From: Paracoccus sp. SCSIO 75233
Lineage (GTDB): Bacteria > Pseudomonadota > Alphaproteobacteria > Rhodobacterales > Rhodobacteraceae
NCBI RefSeq assembly: GCF_027912675.1
Contig: NZ_CP115757.1
Span: forward strand, 3,203,189-3,267,188
Direction: 5' to 3'
Length of the DNA stretch: 64,000 bases
A program made the translations under genes and the position numbers. The notes beneath the pieces are model-generated. The model did not search any database and was not told where the DNA came from. It saw only the letters and a list, made by a program, of their open reading frames with translations. Below, in pieces: positions 8,347 through 17,769 of the stretch (the stretch's first letter is position 1; the number at the start of each line of letters is the position of its first letter).

Positions 8347-9567
8347 CTAAAGCGCCTTCCCCGCCAAAAGCCTCGGCATCGGGTCGATATTCAGCCCCGC
8401 CGCCGTGCGCATGAACCGCCGCCGCAGCGCCGGGACGGCATTCACCGCCCCCATCCCCAGCCCGCGCATCCCGCGCAGCACCGGGTTGTCGTTGGAGAAC
8501 AGACCGTTCACCCCATCCATCCCCAAGGCCAATGAGGTGGAATCGAACCGCCGCCAGCCCTGATAGCGGTCCAGCGTCGTCGCAAAGCCGATATCCTCGC
8601 CGTTGCGCGCCGCCTCGACGACGCATTCCGCCAGCGCCCCGACATCCCGCAGACCCAGATTGAGGCCTTGTCCGGCAATCGGATGCACGCCATGCGCCGC
8701 GTCCCCGATCAGCGCCACCCGCTCGGCAATATAGCTGTTCGCCAGCGTCAGGTTCAGCGGATAGGAAAAACGCGGCCCGGCCAGCGTCACCTTCCCGGTG
8801 ATCGCTTCGATCTGCTGACCAAGCACGGAGAGGAAATCTTCATCCCCCAGCCCGCCAATCACCTGCGCCCGGTCCCGTTTCAGCGACCAGACAATCGATG
8901 ACCGGTCCCCTTTCAGCGGCAGCACCGCCAGCGGCCCGGTCGGCAGAAAGATCTGATGCGCCGCGCCGTCATGCGGAATTTCCTGATCCAGCGCCGCGAC
9001 CAGTGCGGTCTGCCCGTAATCATGGCCGCTCCGCCGTATCCCGGCCCGCTTGGCCACCCCGGACCTGCGGCCATCCGCGCCGACCAGCAACCGTGCCCGC
9101 AGGATGCGCCCGTCCGACAGGCTGACATCGATGCCGCCCGCATCGGCGGCCTCGCCCACCACCTGCGTTTCGGGAATATGGGTCAGCCGGTCCCGCATCG
9201 CGCCCAGCAAAGCGCGATAGAGGAACCGGTCCTCCAGCATCTGGCCCAGCACGCCCTCTTCGATCTCGTTTGCGTCAAAATACAACCCGAACGGCCCGAT
9301 TTCGGTCCCTCGCCCCTGCCGGGCAATCACCTTGCGGATCGGCTGGGCGGTTTCTGCCAGCCCGTCACAGACGCCGATCCCGCCCAGCAACCTGACGGAG
9401 GCCAGCGCCAGCGCATAAGCCCGCCCGTCAAAGCTGTCATCGGCCCGCGCCCGTTCCGGGGCGGCATCGACAACGGCCACACGCAGCCCCGCGTCAGCAA
9501 GGGCAAGCCCAAGTGCCGGACCATTCAGCCCGCCCCCGGCAATCACGACATCATATTCGTTTCTCAT
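8347..9567 (-). CDS. UbiH/UbiF/Coq6-family FAD-dependent ubiquinone hydroxylase
   Basis: A 406-residue class A flavoprotein monooxygenase. An N-terminal dinucleotide fold IAGGGLNGPALGLALADAG binds FAD, LLVGADGRRSGVAK is the mid-protein DG motif, and GDAAHGVHPIAGQGLNLGLRD is typical of the UbiH/VisC group (flavin-ribityl contact and substrate channel). It should hydroxylate the ring of an early ubiquinone intermediate at the inner membrane face. Which ring position cannot be decided, because alphaproteobacteria use different sets of UbiH, UbiF, UbiL and UbiM. It is divergent from the amidase gene. Confidence 0.88.
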   Translation of the reverse strand: MRNEYDVVIAGGGLNGPALGLALADAGLRVAVVDAAPERARADDSFDGRAYALALASVRLLGGIGVCDGLAETAQPIRKVIARQGRGTEIGPFGLYFDANEIEEGVLGQMLEDRFLYRALLGAMRDRLTHIPETQVVGEAADAGGIDVSLSDGRILRARLLVGADGRRSGVAKRAGIRRSGHDYGQTALVAALDQEIPHDGAAHQIFLPTGPLAVLPLKGDRSSIVWSLKRDRAQVIGGLGDEDFLSVLGQQIEAITGKVTLAGPRFSYPLNLTLANSYIAERVALIGDAAHGVHPIAGQGLNLGLRDVGALAECVVEAARNGEDIGFATTLDRYQGWRRFDSTSLALGMDGVNGLFSNDNPVLRGMRGLGMGAVNAVPALRRRFMRTAAGLNIDPMPRLLAGKAL

Positions 9568-9668
9568 GGCCCGAACCTACGCCCCGGGCCGCGCCGCGTC
9601 CATGCGGCAAAAGCGATGGACGGAACCGTTTACCCGCATTAGCCTTCCCTAAAGCGAAGGGGAGAGCG

Positions 9669-10997
9669 ATGGACTGGCTGACCAAACCCGCAAGTGAACA
9701 GGGCCGCGCCATCATGGCCGGTCTGGTGTCGCCCGTCGATCTGGCGGAGGCTTATCTGTATGCGGCGGAAAAACACCCCGATGGCGATAAGATATATGCA
9801 CGGCTGACGCCGGAACGCGCCCGCTCGCAGGCGATTGCGGCGCATGATCGCGCCAAGGCCGAACAGCGTCTCGGCCTGCTGGACGGGGTGCCGATAAGCT
9901 GGAAGGACAATGTCGACAGCGCAGGCGTCGCGACGGAGGATGGATCGGCGCTGCTGAAGGGCCGCGTCCCGGAACGCGACGCGGCTGTGCTGGAAAACGC
10001 GGATTTCGCCGGGCTGGTCTGTCTGGGCAAGACCCATATGACGGAACTCGCCTTCAGCGGGCTCGGCCTCAACCCGATGACCGCGACCCCGCCAAATGCG
10101 CTTGATCCGGCACTTGCGCCGGGCGGGTCAAGCTCCGGCTCTGCGGTATCGGTGGCGCTTGGTCTGGCGGCGGCGACCATCGGGTCGGACACTGGCGGCT
10201 CCATCCGCGCGCCTGCGGCTTGGAACGGGCTTGCCGGGTTCAAGCCGACGCCGGAGGCCGTGCCGTCGCGTGGCGTCCTGCCGCTTTGCCGTCAGTTCGA
10301 CGTCGCGGGCCCGCTCGCCCGCAATATTGAGGACTGCGCCAACCTCTTTGCCGCGATTACCGCCTGCCGCACGCCCGATCTGACGGATGCCGACCGCATG
10401 TCCCTCAACCTGCTGGTCCTTGACGGCGTCCCCTTCGAAGATGCCCGCGATGCGCCCGTGGCCGCGTTTGAGGAAAGCGTCGAACGCCTAGCACGGGCAG
10501 GGGCCAGCATCAGCCGCGCCGCGCCGCCTTGCGTGGCGGAGGCGATGGCCCTGTCCCCGATCCTGTTCGCGCCGGAGGCATACGGCATCTGGCAGGCCCA
10601 TATCGAGGCCGCGCCGGAGGCGATGTATCCCCCGATCCTCGCCCGGTTCCGTGCCGGTGCAGAGGTGTCCGGCCCGGATTACGTCGCCGGCTGGGAAACG
10701 CTTCGCCGTTTGCGCGCGATCTGGGCCGATACCGTGGCCGGCTTCGACGCCGTGATCCTGCCCACTGTGCCGATCCTGCCGCCGGATCGTGAGAGGCTGC
10801 TGGCAGATGCGGATTTCTTCGCCTCAGAGAACCTGCTGACGCTCAGAAATACCCGCATCGGCAACCTGCTGGGCCTGCCTGCCGCGACCCTCCCGACGGC
10901 GCGTCCCGCCTGCGGCATCATGGCAATGGGCGCGGCAAACGACGATCTGCGGCTGCTGCGCGTGGCAAAGGCAATGGAAACCGCGCTTTTGGCCTAG
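9669..10997 (+). CDS. Amidase (amidase signature family)
   Basis: A 442-residue amidase signature enzyme. The Ser-cisSer-Lys triad is visible: Lys in ISWKDNVDSAG, the cis-Ser in the Gly/Ser-rich loop PGGSSSGSAVSVALG, and the nucleophile Ser in GSDTGGSIRAPAAWNG. These enzymes hydrolyse carboxamides; the family includes GatA, but the usual gatB/gatC partners are not nearby, and the substrate is unknown. The start is set by AGGGGAGAG shortly upstream of ATGGACTGG; the frame is open further upstream into the divergent gene. It is followed after 79 bases by an aminotransferase. Confidence 0.87.
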   Translation: MDWLTKPASEQGRAIMAGLVSPVDLAEAYLYAAEKHPDGDKIYARLTPERARSQAIAAHDRAKAEQRLGLLDGVPISWKDNVDSAGVATEDGSALLKGRVPERDAAVLENADFAGLVCLGKTHMTELAFSGLGLNPMTATPPNALDPALAPGGSSSGSAVSVALGLAAATIGSDTGGSIRAPAAWNGLAGFKPTPEAVPSRGVLPLCRQFDVAGPLARNIEDCANLFAAITACRTPDLTDADRMSLNLLVLDGVPFEDARDAPVAAFEESVERLARAGASISRAAPPCVAEAMALSPILFAPEAYGIWQAHIEAAPEAMYPPILARFRAGAEVSGPDYVAGWETLRRLRAIWADTVAGFDAVILPTVPILPPDRERLLADADFFASENLLTLRNTRIGNLLGLPAATLPTARPACGIMAMGAANDDLRLLRVAKAMETALLA

Positions 10998-11076
10998 ACT
11001 GACTGGACGGAACGCCACTGATTCTGTAACCTCACAGCATAACGGGGCGAGACGACCCCGATCGTGAGAGGCAGTC

Positions 11077-12252
11077 ATGGCAAATCCCGAGCGGTTTTCG
11101 AACCTGCCGGAATACGCGTTTCCGCGCCTGCGGACGCTGTTGTCGGGCATAGAACCCGGCGGCGAACCGATGGTCCTGACCATTGGCGAGCCACGTCATG
11201 GCATCCCCGATTTCGTCGCCCCCATCATGGCGGAGAATATCGCGCTGTTCGGGAAATACCCCCCGAACGAGGGCAATCCGCCGATGCTGGCCGCCATCTC
11301 CGGCTGGCTGTCGCGCCGCTACGGCCTCGATATCGCGCATGATCAGATCACCAGCCTCAACGGCACCCGCGAGGGGCTGTTCAACGCCGCCCTCGCACTC
11401 TGCCCGGAGCGCAAGAACGGCAAGCAGCCCGCGATCCTGATCCCGAACCCGTTCTATCAGGTCTACGCCGTCGCCGCCGCCGCCGTGGGGGCGGAACCTG
11501 TCTTCGTCCCCGCCACCGCCGATACCGGCCACCTGCCGGATTTCGCAGCACTTTCCGCCGATCTGCTGGATCGCACCGCCATCGCCTATATCTGCTCGCC
11601 CGCCAACCCGCAGGGCGCGGTCGCGGATGAGGACTACCTCGAACGCCTGCTGACGCTGGCCGAGCAGCATGATTTCCTGATCTTCGCCGATGAATGCTAT
11701 TCGGAGATCTGGCGCGACACGCCGCCCCCCGGAGCATTGGCGACCGCCACCCGCATGGGCCTGCCCGACCGGGTGGTCATGTTCAACTCGCTCTCGAAAC
11801 GCTCCAACCTTCCCGGTCTGCGCTCCGGCTTTGCCGCAGGCGGGCGGGAGGCGATCCGTCAGCTCCGCCAGCTTCGCAGCTATTCCGGCGCGCCCCTGCC
11901 GCTGCCCGCCCAGATGGTCAGCGCTGCCGCCTGGAATGACGAGGACCACGTCACCGCCAGCCGCGCACTCTATCAGCGCAAATATGCGGTCGCAGACCGG
12001 GTGCTGGGCAATGTGCCGGGCTATCAGCCCCCGGCAGGCGGCTTCTTCCTGTGGCTGCCGGTCCCGGATGGGGAGGCGGCGGCAAAAACCCTCTGGCGCG
12101 AGGCGGGCATTCAGGTGCTGCCCGGCGCATATCTCTCGCGCGAGGTGGACGGGCAGAACCCCGGCCAAGGATATATCCGCGTCGCACTGGTCGCGACCGA
12201 AGACGAAACCGAACGGGCGCTCGAACGCCTGAAACAGACGATATTCGAGTAA
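11077..12252 (+). CDS. dapC: PLP-dependent class I/II aminotransferase, DapC-like
   Basis: A 391-residue fold-type I aminotransferase. The PLP-binding Lys is in [15 protein letters not shown]; other family marks are [33 protein letters not shown], and [10 protein letters not shown], where the Asp contacts the pyridine nitrogen. The pattern fits enzymes annotated as succinyldiaminopimelate transaminase in alphaproteobacteria, which would make a lysine and peptidoglycan precursor. Substrate specificity is not proven by sequence, and an alanine- or aspartate-type transaminase remains possible. It precedes ftsK by 10 bases, so the two are probably co-transcribed. Confidence 0.8.
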   Translation: MANPERFSNLPEYAFPRLRTLLSGIEPGGEPMVLTIGEPRHGIPDFVAPIMAENIALFGKYPPNEGNPPMLAAISGWLSRRYGLDIAHDQITSLNGTREGLFNAALALCPERKNGKQPAILIPNPFYQVYAVAAAAVGAEPVFVPATADTGHLPDFAALSADLLDRTAIAYICSPANPQGAVADEDYLERLLTLAEQHDFLIFADECYSEIWRDTPPPGALATATRMGLPDRVVMFNSLSKRSNLPGLRSGFAAGGREAIRQLRQLRSYSGAPLPLPAQMVSAAAWNDEDHVTASRALYQRKYAVADRVLGNVPGYQPPAGGFFLWLPVPDGEAAAKTLWREAGIQVLPGAYLSREVDGQNPGQGYIRVALVATEDETERALERLKQTIFE

Positions 12253-12262
12253 GGGCAGGATT

Positions 12263-14881
12263 ATGGCGAGCTGGCAGGCAAAACAACGCGATCCGCTGTT
12301 TGACCAAAACACGCAGGCCGCATTGGAACGGCGCGGGAAAGAGCTGATCGGGGCGGGTCTGATCGTCCTTGCGGCGATGCTCTCGCTGATCCTGTGGAGC
12401 TGGTCACCCGACGATCCCAGCTTCCTTGCCGCAACCGACCAGCCGCCCGAAAACCTGCTCGGCCGGTTCGGTGCCTATGTCGCGGCACCGCTGATGATGA
12501 TCGCCGGATACGGCGTCTGGGGTCTGGTGCTGGGCGCGCTTGTCTGGGGCCTGCGCCTGATGCTGCATAAGGGGGAGGAGCGGCTGATGCGCGGCCTGTT
12601 CCTGCCCATTGCCGTCGCCCTCGGCTCCGTCTACTGCGCCTCGCTGGTGCCGCCTGCGGGCTGGCAGGAAAATTTCGGCCTCGGCGGCCATTTCGGCGAC
12701 ATGATGATGGGCGGGCTGATGAATATGCTGCCCTTCGGCCCCGCCGCCTCGCTGAAATTCGGTGCCCTGCTGATGGCGCTCGCCGCACTCGCATTCTACG
12801 GCTTCGTCCTCGGCTTCGACCTTGAAGAGCTTCAGCGCCTGCGCAACTGGCTGTTCGTCGGCCTTGTCACCGCCTATGCAATCCTGCTGAACCTGCTCGG
12901 CAAGGGCGCGCAAGGTGCGGTCGGGGCCGCGCGCGGCGTCAAGGCCCGGGCCGCCGAACGCGCGCAATCCGACGACACCGCCGAACAACCCGACGAACCC
13001 CGCCGCGGTCTCTTCCGCCGCAAACGCCAGCGCGACGAATGGGAGGCGGAGTCCGAATTGGTCGAACCGCAGGCCCATGATGCCGACGCCCCGACCGATG
13101 AAGAAGTCAGCGCCCGCATAGGTGACGCGATCAACGCCCGTGGTGGTGCGGGCAACCTGCTCAGCTCTGTCACCCGGCGGCTGAACGCCCGCCAGCAGGA
13201 CAGCGCCCTGCATGACCCGGCCAATGACGCCGCCCCGGTCGAACCCGCCGACCCGCAGCCTTTCGGCGCGGACACCGCCCGTGTCGTCGTCCCGGCGAAG
13301 AAGCCCGTCGCCCCCTCCCGTCAGGCACAGGCGGAGGCACAGCCCGCCCTGCGCTTCGACGAAACCGGCAACCAGTTCGAGAAACCGGCGCTCTCGCTTC
13401 TGACCGAACCTTCGACCATCGAGCGCCACCGCCTCTCGGACGAGGCACTGGCCGAAAACGCCCGCATGCTGGAGGCGGTTCTGGACGATTACGGCGTCAA
13501 GGGTCAGATCACCGCCGTCCATCCCGGACCCGTGGTCACGCTCTATGAACTCGAACCCGCGCCGGGGCTGAAAGCATCGCGTGTGATCGGGCTTTCCGAT
13601 GACATCGCCCGCTCCATGTCGGCATTGTCGGCGCGTGTCTCCACCGTGCCGGGGCGCACCGTGATCGGGATCGAACTGCCGAATGCGCGCCGCGAAAAGG
13701 TGCTGCTGCGCGAAATCCTGTCGGCAAAATCCTATGGCGATGCCTCCTATCCGCTCCCGCTGGCGCTCGGCAAGGATATCGGCGGCGGCCCGGTCGTCGC
13801 CAACCTCGCCAAGATGCCGCATTTGCTGATCGCGGGCACCACCGGCTCGGGCAAATCCGTCGCCATCAACACCATGATCCTGTCGCTCCTCTACAAGCTG
13901 TCGCCCGAGGACTGCCGGCTGATCATGATCGACCCGAAGATGCTGGAACTGTCGGTCTATGACGGCATCCCGCATCTGCTCTCCCCGGTTGTGACCGACC
14001 CGAAGAAAGCCGTCGTGGCGCTGAAATGGGTCGTGGCCGAGATGGAGGAACGCTATCGCAAGATGTCCCGCATGGGCGTCCGCAATATCGAGGGCTATAA
14101 CGGCCGCGTCCGCGAGGCGCTGGCGAAGGACGAGTTGTTCAAGCGCACCGTCCAGACCGGATTTGACGAAGATACCGGCGAACCGATCTTCGAGACCGAG
14201 GAATTTCAGCCCGAAACCTTCCCCTATATCGTCGTCATCGTCGATGAGATGGCCGATCTGATGATGGTCGCGGGCAAGGAGATCGAGGCGTGTATCCAGC
14301 GTCTGGCGCAGATGGCGCGCGCCTCCGGCATCCATCTGATCATGGCGACGCAGCGGCCTTCGGTCGATGTCATCACCGGCACGATCAAGGCGAACTTCCC
14401 GACCCGGATTTCCTTCCAGGTCACGTCAAAGATCGACAGCCGCACCATCCTGGGCGAACAGGGGGCGGAGCAGCTTCTGGGTCAGGGCGACATGCTCTAC
14501 ATGGCCGGCGGCTCGCGCATCACCCGCGTTCACGGACCGTTCGTGTCGGATGAAGAGGTCGAGGAGGTGGTGAACCATCTCAAGAGCTTCGGCCCGCCGG
14601 AATATAAATCCGGCGTCGTCGATGGCCCCGAGGATGAGGTCGCGGGCGATATTGACGCCGTGCTGGGTCTCGGCAATTCCGCCGATGGCGACGATCAGCT
14701 TTACGATCAGGCGGTGATGATCGTGGCCAAGGACCGCAAATGCTCGACCAGCTATATCCAGCGGAAACTGGCCATCGGCTATAACAAGGCTGCGCGCATC
14801 GTGGAACAGATGGAAGATCAGGGCGTCGTCAGCGCCGCCAACCATGTCGGCAAGCGCGAAGTCCTCGTCCCCGAAATCTGA
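12263..14881 (+). CDS. ftsK: DNA translocase FtsK
   Basis: An 872-residue septal DNA pump. The first about 205 residues contain four hydrophobic segments, followed by a short Arg/Glu/Ala-rich linker. The motor has Walker A GTTGSGKS near residue 526, Walker [13 protein letters not shown], and [20 protein letters not shown]. The C-terminal winged-helix gamma domain ends in [13 protein letters not shown] sequence and [10 protein letters not shown]. It moves chromosome termini during division and activates XerCD at dif. The linker is much shorter than in E. coli, as is common in alphaproteobacteria. In related genomes lolA often follows ftsK (recalled); it is not present here. Confidence 0.95.
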   Translation: MASWQAKQRDPLFDQNTQAALERRGKELIGAGLIVLAAMLSLILWSWSPDDPSFLAATDQPPENLLGRFGAYVAAPLMMIAGYGVWGLVLGALVWGLRLMLHKGEERLMRGLFLPIAVALGSVYCASLVPPAGWQENFGLGGHFGDMMMGGLMNMLPFGPAASLKFGALLMALAALAFYGFVLGFDLEELQRLRNWLFVGLVTAYAILLNLLGKGAQGAVGAARGVKARAAERAQSDDTAEQPDEPRRGLFRRKRQRDEWEAESELVEPQAHDADAPTDEEVSARIGDAINARGGAGNLLSSVTRRLNARQQDSALHDPANDAAPVEPADPQPFGADTARVVVPAKKPVAPSRQAQAEAQPALRFDETGNQFEKPALSLLTEPSTIERHRLSDEALAENARMLEAVLDDYGVKGQITAVHPGPVVTLYELEPAPGLKASRVIGLSDDIARSMSALSARVSTVPGRTVIGIELPNARREKVLLREILSAKSYGDASYPLPLALGKDIGGGPVVANLAKMPHLLIAGTTGSGKSVAINTMILSLLYKLSPEDCRLIMIDPKMLELSVYDGIPHLLSPVVTDPKKAVVALKWVVAEMEERYRKMSRMGVRNIEGYNGRVREALAKDELFKRTVQTGFDEDTGEPIFETEEFQPETFPYIVVIVDEMADLMMVAGKEIEACIQRLAQMARASGIHLIMATQRPSVDVITGTIKANFPTRISFQVTSKIDSRTILGEQGAEQLLGQGDMLYMAGGSRITRVHGPFVSDEEVEEVVNHLKSFGPPEYKSGVVDGPEDEVAGDIDAVLGLGNSADGDDQLYDQAVMIVAKDRKCSTSYIQRKLAIGYNKAARIVEQMEDQGVVSAANHVGKREVLVPEI

Positions 14882-14917
14882 CACCACCCCGATATCCCAT
14901 TCTAACCTCCAAACCCC

Positions 14918-14939
14918 GTAGGGTGCGCTTCAGCGCACC
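14918..14939. repeat. REP-like short palindrome
   Basis: GTA followed by GGGTGCGC, TTCA and GCGCACC forms a 7-bp stem with a 4-base loop 40 bases after the ftsK stop. There is no T-tract, so it is a poor intrinsic terminator. The GTAGGGTGCG...CGCACC form resembles dispersed REP-like elements seen in many proteobacterial genomes (recalled). A near-repeat GCACCACTCCCT follows at 14951 and 14968. Confidence 0.45.
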
Positions 14940-15008
14940 ATCCCTCCCGTGCACCACTCCCTCCCACGCACCACTCCCTTCCGGTCGCACCCCTTTCCAT
15001 GCCTCCCC

Positions 15009-15052
15009 GGTGCACAGCCTGTGTACACCCTGTGCACCGCCCGTGTACGCAT
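15009..15052. repeat. Array A: four 11-bp direct repeats, consensus NGTGYACRSCC
   Basis: Four units begin at 15009, 15020, 15031 and 15042, each exactly 11 bases apart: GGTGCACAGCC, TGTGTACACCC, TGTGCACCGCC, CGTGTACGCAT. The GTGYAC hexamers therefore face the same side of the helix. The array lies about 170 bases upstream of the protease-like gene. A second array with the same consensus and period is at 27441-27519. Confidence 0.7.
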
Positions 15053-15114
15053 GACACACCAAAATCCCCAGCAATCACTGCCCCAAACCGCCCGCACCGC
15101 GCAACGGCACCCGA

Positions 15115-15136
15115 TGCAACGCCCGCACCCGTTGCA
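15115..15136. promoter_or_regulatory. Inverted repeat upstream of the protease-like gene
   Basis: TGCAACG (15115-15121) and CGTTGCA (15130-15136) are perfect inverted arms around an 8-base spacer, about 86 bases before the start codon at 15222. This could be an operator for a dimeric regulator or simply a hairpin; nothing further supports either. Confidence 0.35.
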
Positions 15137-15221
15137 CCCCACCCGCATATATTCGCCGATACCCCGGATCGCGTCCCCGTTCCTGCTGGCGAATGCCGTT
15201 TGAACCTGTCAAACTGCGCGC

Positions 15222-15908
15222 ATGACGGTCTGGCACACCCATTTCCTGAACGCGCGCAACAGCGTGACCCGGATCCTCCCGGAGGTCCGGACCTCCATCC
15301 GCGCTGCAATCAGCGCCGCCTCCGACCATGTCGAATTGCCCCGCATGGACCTCGTCATCCGCACCGGAACCGAGGTCATCCCCGACTGGGGCGTCGCCGG
15401 AAACTGCCCCGCTCCGGGCCTGATAAACCTGACCATAGACCCCGATCGCTACAACCCGGATTATGTGGTTCGCACACTCGTTCACGAATTCCACCACCTG
15501 ATTCGCTGGGACGGTCCGGGCTATGGAAAATCGCTGGGCGAGGCGCTTGTCAGCGAAGGGCTCGCCGGTCATTTCGTCCTTCAGGTGCTGGGCGGAAAGC
15601 CGGATCCGTGGGACGCCGTGAACCCTTCGCAGGGGCTCGCCCGCCGCGCCTCGAATGAGTGGTCGCGGCTCGGTTACGATCACGCCGAATGGTTCTTCGG
15701 CAGCGGCAAGATCCGCAAATGGTCCGGCTACGGCCTCGGCCACCGGCTGATCGCGGAACATCTCGCCGCGCGCCCCGATCAGACCCCGGTCACCCTCGCC
15801 ACGGCCCGCGCCGACGATTTCCGCAGCGCCATGCGCAGCCTCGCCAAAACCGATGGCGAAGCCCCGGCGGAAGACGAAGAAACCCCGGCGGAAACCAGCG
15901 AAACCTGA
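15222..15908 (+). CDS. DUF2268-like putative Zn-dependent protease
   Basis: A 228-residue protein with a gluzincin signature: LVHEFHHLIRW gives HExxH and a downstream SLGEALVSEGLAGHF supplies the likely third ligand Glu. Upstream sequence VIRTGTEVIPDWGVAGNCP and GLINLTIDPD is the pattern of the DUF2268 predicted protease family. The C-terminus is an acidic Glu/Thr/Ala tail. There is no signal peptide, so it should be cytoplasmic. Substrates are unknown. It is preceded by an unusual 340-base intergenic region containing a palindrome, array A and an inverted repeat, and it is convergent with the dehydrogenase-like gene. Confidence 0.75.
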   Translation: MTVWHTHFLNARNSVTRILPEVRTSIRAAISAASDHVELPRMDLVIRTGTEVIPDWGVAGNCPAPGLINLTIDPDRYNPDYVVRTLVHEFHHLIRWDGPGYGKSLGEALVSEGLAGHFVLQVLGGKPDPWDAVNPSQGLARRASNEWSRLGYDHAEWFFGSGKIRKWSGYGLGHRLIAEHLAARPDQTPVTLATARADDFRSAMRSLAKTDGEAPAEDEETPAETSET

Positions 15909-15985
15909 CCCCGCGCGGCCCTTTCAGCCTGGCCCAAATATCCCGGGGGTCCGGGGGTAGCACCCCCGGCCTCGCGCAGAAAACC

Positions 15986-17008
15986 TCAGCCTTTCCTGAG
16001 ATGCTCGCGCCCCAATATCTCCGCGATCTGCACTGCGTTCAGCGCCGCGCCCTTGCGCAGATTATCCGCCACCAGCCACAGATTCAGCCCGTTCTCGACC
16101 GTTGAATCCTGCCGGATGCGCGACACGAACGTGGCGAAATCCCCGACCGTTTCCGTCGGCGTCACATAGCCGCCATCCTCGCGCTTATCGACGACCAGCA
16201 GCCCCGGTGCCTCGCGCAGGATGTCGCGGGCCTCGTCCTCGTCGAGGAAATCCTCGAACTCCACATTCACCGATTCTGCGTCGCCCACAAAGACCGGAAC
16301 CCGCACGCAGGTCGCTGACACCCGGATCGAGGGATCGAGGATCTTCTTGGTTTCCGCCACGATTTGCCATTCCGCCCGGCTCGCCCCGTCTTCCATGAAC
16401 GCGCCGACCTGCGGGATCACGTTAAACGCGATCTGGCGCGGCAGATGCTCCGGCTCCACCTCCTGACCGGGCACATACATGCCCTTGGTCTGGTTCCACA
16501 GCTCGTCCATCTGCTCGTTCCCGGCACCCGACACCGCTTGGTAGGTGGAGACGACCACACGCCGCACCCGCGCCCGGTCATGAAGCGGTTTCAGCACCGC
16601 GACCAGCTCCGAGGTTGCCGCGTCCGGGCAGGCGATAATCATCTTCTCACGGTAGGTCTCGATCGCCGCGGCGTTCACCTCCGGCGCGACCAGCGGGATG
16701 GACGCATCCATCCGCCATGCCTCTGAACAGTCGATCACCACGCATCCCGCCTGTGCCGCGACCGGCGCGTATTTGCGTGCGTCCTCCGGGCCCATTCCGA
16801 ACAGGGCGATATCGCAGCCCTCGAAGGCGAATCCGTCGATGTCACGGGTTTTCAGCGTGTCGTCGCCATAGCTCACCTCGGTTCCCAGCGAGCGGCGGGG
16901 GGCGAGCGCGATCACCTCATCCGCCGGAAACTCCCGCTCCGAAAGAATATTCAGGATTTCACGGCCAAGATTGCCCGTGGCCCCGGCAACAGCGATTTTG
17001 TAGCCCAT
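15986..17008 (-). CDS. Aspartate-semialdehyde dehydrogenase homologue lacking catalytic Cys and His
   Basis: A 340-residue protein that is ASADH-like over its full length: NADP motif AVAGATGNLGRE, YQAVSGAG with the active-site Gln (157), CVRVPVFVG with the substrate Arg (236), and KREDGGYVTPTE. The catalytic Cys motif, normally A-N-P-N-C-S/T-T, reads A-C-P-D-A-A-T at 126-132, so the nucleophile position (130) is Ala and a Cys sits three residues earlier. The catalytic His that follows CVRVPVFVG is Asp243. Both were checked in the DNA. It is therefore likely not a normal ASADH. It lies 68 bases after livF on the same strand and may be co-transcribed with the transporter. A canonical asd should exist elsewhere. 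The start MGYKIAV follows AGGAGCTTCC. Confidence 0.85.
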   Translation of the reverse strand: MGYKIAVAGATGNLGREILNILSEREFPADEVIALAPRRSLGTEVSYGDDTLKTRDIDGFAFEGCDIALFGMGPEDARKYAPVAAQAGCVVIDCSEAWRMDASIPLVAPEVNAAAIETYREKMIIACPDAATSELVAVLKPLHDRARVRRVVVSTYQAVSGAGNEQMDELWNQTKGMYVPGQEVEPEHLPRQIAFNVIPQVGAFMEDGASRAEWQIVAETKKILDPSIRVSATCVRVPVFVGDAESVNVEFEDFLDEDEARDILREAPGLLVVDKREDGGYVTPTETVGDFATFVSRIRQDSTVENGLNLWLVADNLRKGAALNAVQIAEILGREHLRKG

Positions 17009-17076
17009 CAGGAAGCTCCTTTGTCTGATCCGGGGATATAGGCGCGACAACAGGTCGGCGAAAGGGCAAAGCCCGC

Positions 17077-17769
17077 TCAGGCCCCCAGATGACGCCGCCT
17101 GATGTCGGTTGCGGCGGCGAATGCGTCCGGGTCGCCGCCCCAGACATGCCGCCCGCGCGCGATCAGCGTGATCCGGTCGGCCAGTGCGGTCGCGAAGCGG
17201 ATATTCTGCTCGACGAGGATCATCGTCAGCCCTTCAGCCCGCAGCTTTTGCAGCGCCTCGCTGAGTGCCGCGACCAGCGGGACCGCCAGCCCCTCCGTCG
17301 GTTCGTCCAGCAGCAGCAGGCGGGGCGAGGTCATCAGCGCCCGGCCAATCGCCAGCATCTGCTGCTCGCCGCCGGAAAGCGCGCGCCCCGGCGCGTCCAG
17401 CCGCCCGGCCAGACCCGGAAACAGATCGGTGATGCGCTGCACCGACCAGTCACCTTTCCCGATCCGCCCCGCCAGCGTCAGGTTTTCGCGCACGCTCAGG
17501 CTCCCGAAGATCTCCCGCCCCTCCGGCACCCAAGCGATTCCGGCGCGGGCGATCCGGGGCGTGGCCCAGGCAGTGATGTCCCGCCCGTCCAGATGGATTG
17601 CGCCCCCCGCCGGGGTCAGCAGCCCCATGATCCGGCGCAGCGTGGTGGTTTTGCCGGCACCGTTCCGGCCCAGAAGGGTGTGGATCTGGCCCGCCTCGGC
17701 GCGAAGGGACAGGCCGTCCAGAACCTGCACCGGGCCATATCCGGCGCTGATGTCGGTCAACTCAAGCAT
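17077..17769 (-). CDS. livF: Branched-chain amino acid type ABC transporter, ATP-binding protein LivF
   Basis: A 230-residue ATPase with Walker A LLGRNGAGKTTTLRRIMG, signature ALSGGEQQMLAIGRAL, Walker B LLLLDEPTEGLA and the switch His in ILVEQNIRFA being replaced by the Glu-Gln-Asn pattern typical of LivF. The start overlaps the end of livG by eight bases (ATGCTTGA), so the two ATPases are translationally coupled. It is the last transporter gene of the operon; the ASADH-like gene follows. The substrate of HAAT-family systems ranges over branched-chain amino acids, amides and urea. Confidence 0.92.
   Translation of the reverse strand: MLELTDISAGYGPVQVLDGLSLRAEAGQIHTLLGRNGAGKTTTLRRIMGLLTPAGGAIHLDGRDITAWATPRIARAGIAWVPEGREIFGSLSVRENLTLAGRIGKGDWSVQRITDLFPGLAGRLDAPGRALSGGEQQMLAIGRALMTSPRLLLLDEPTEGLAVPLVAALSEALQKLRAEGLTMILVEQNIRFATALADRITLIARGRHVWGGDPDAFAAATDIRRRHLGA

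Noticed and set aside
12404-14335. A 643-codon minus-strand frame opposite ftsK
   Set aside because: Shadow of the FtsK motor region; no domain, no ribosome binding site.
14999-15658. A 219-codon frame overlapping array A and the protease-like gene
   Set aside because: Translation is Pro/His/Arg-rich shadow sequence in a different frame from the HEFHH gene, and it has no motif.
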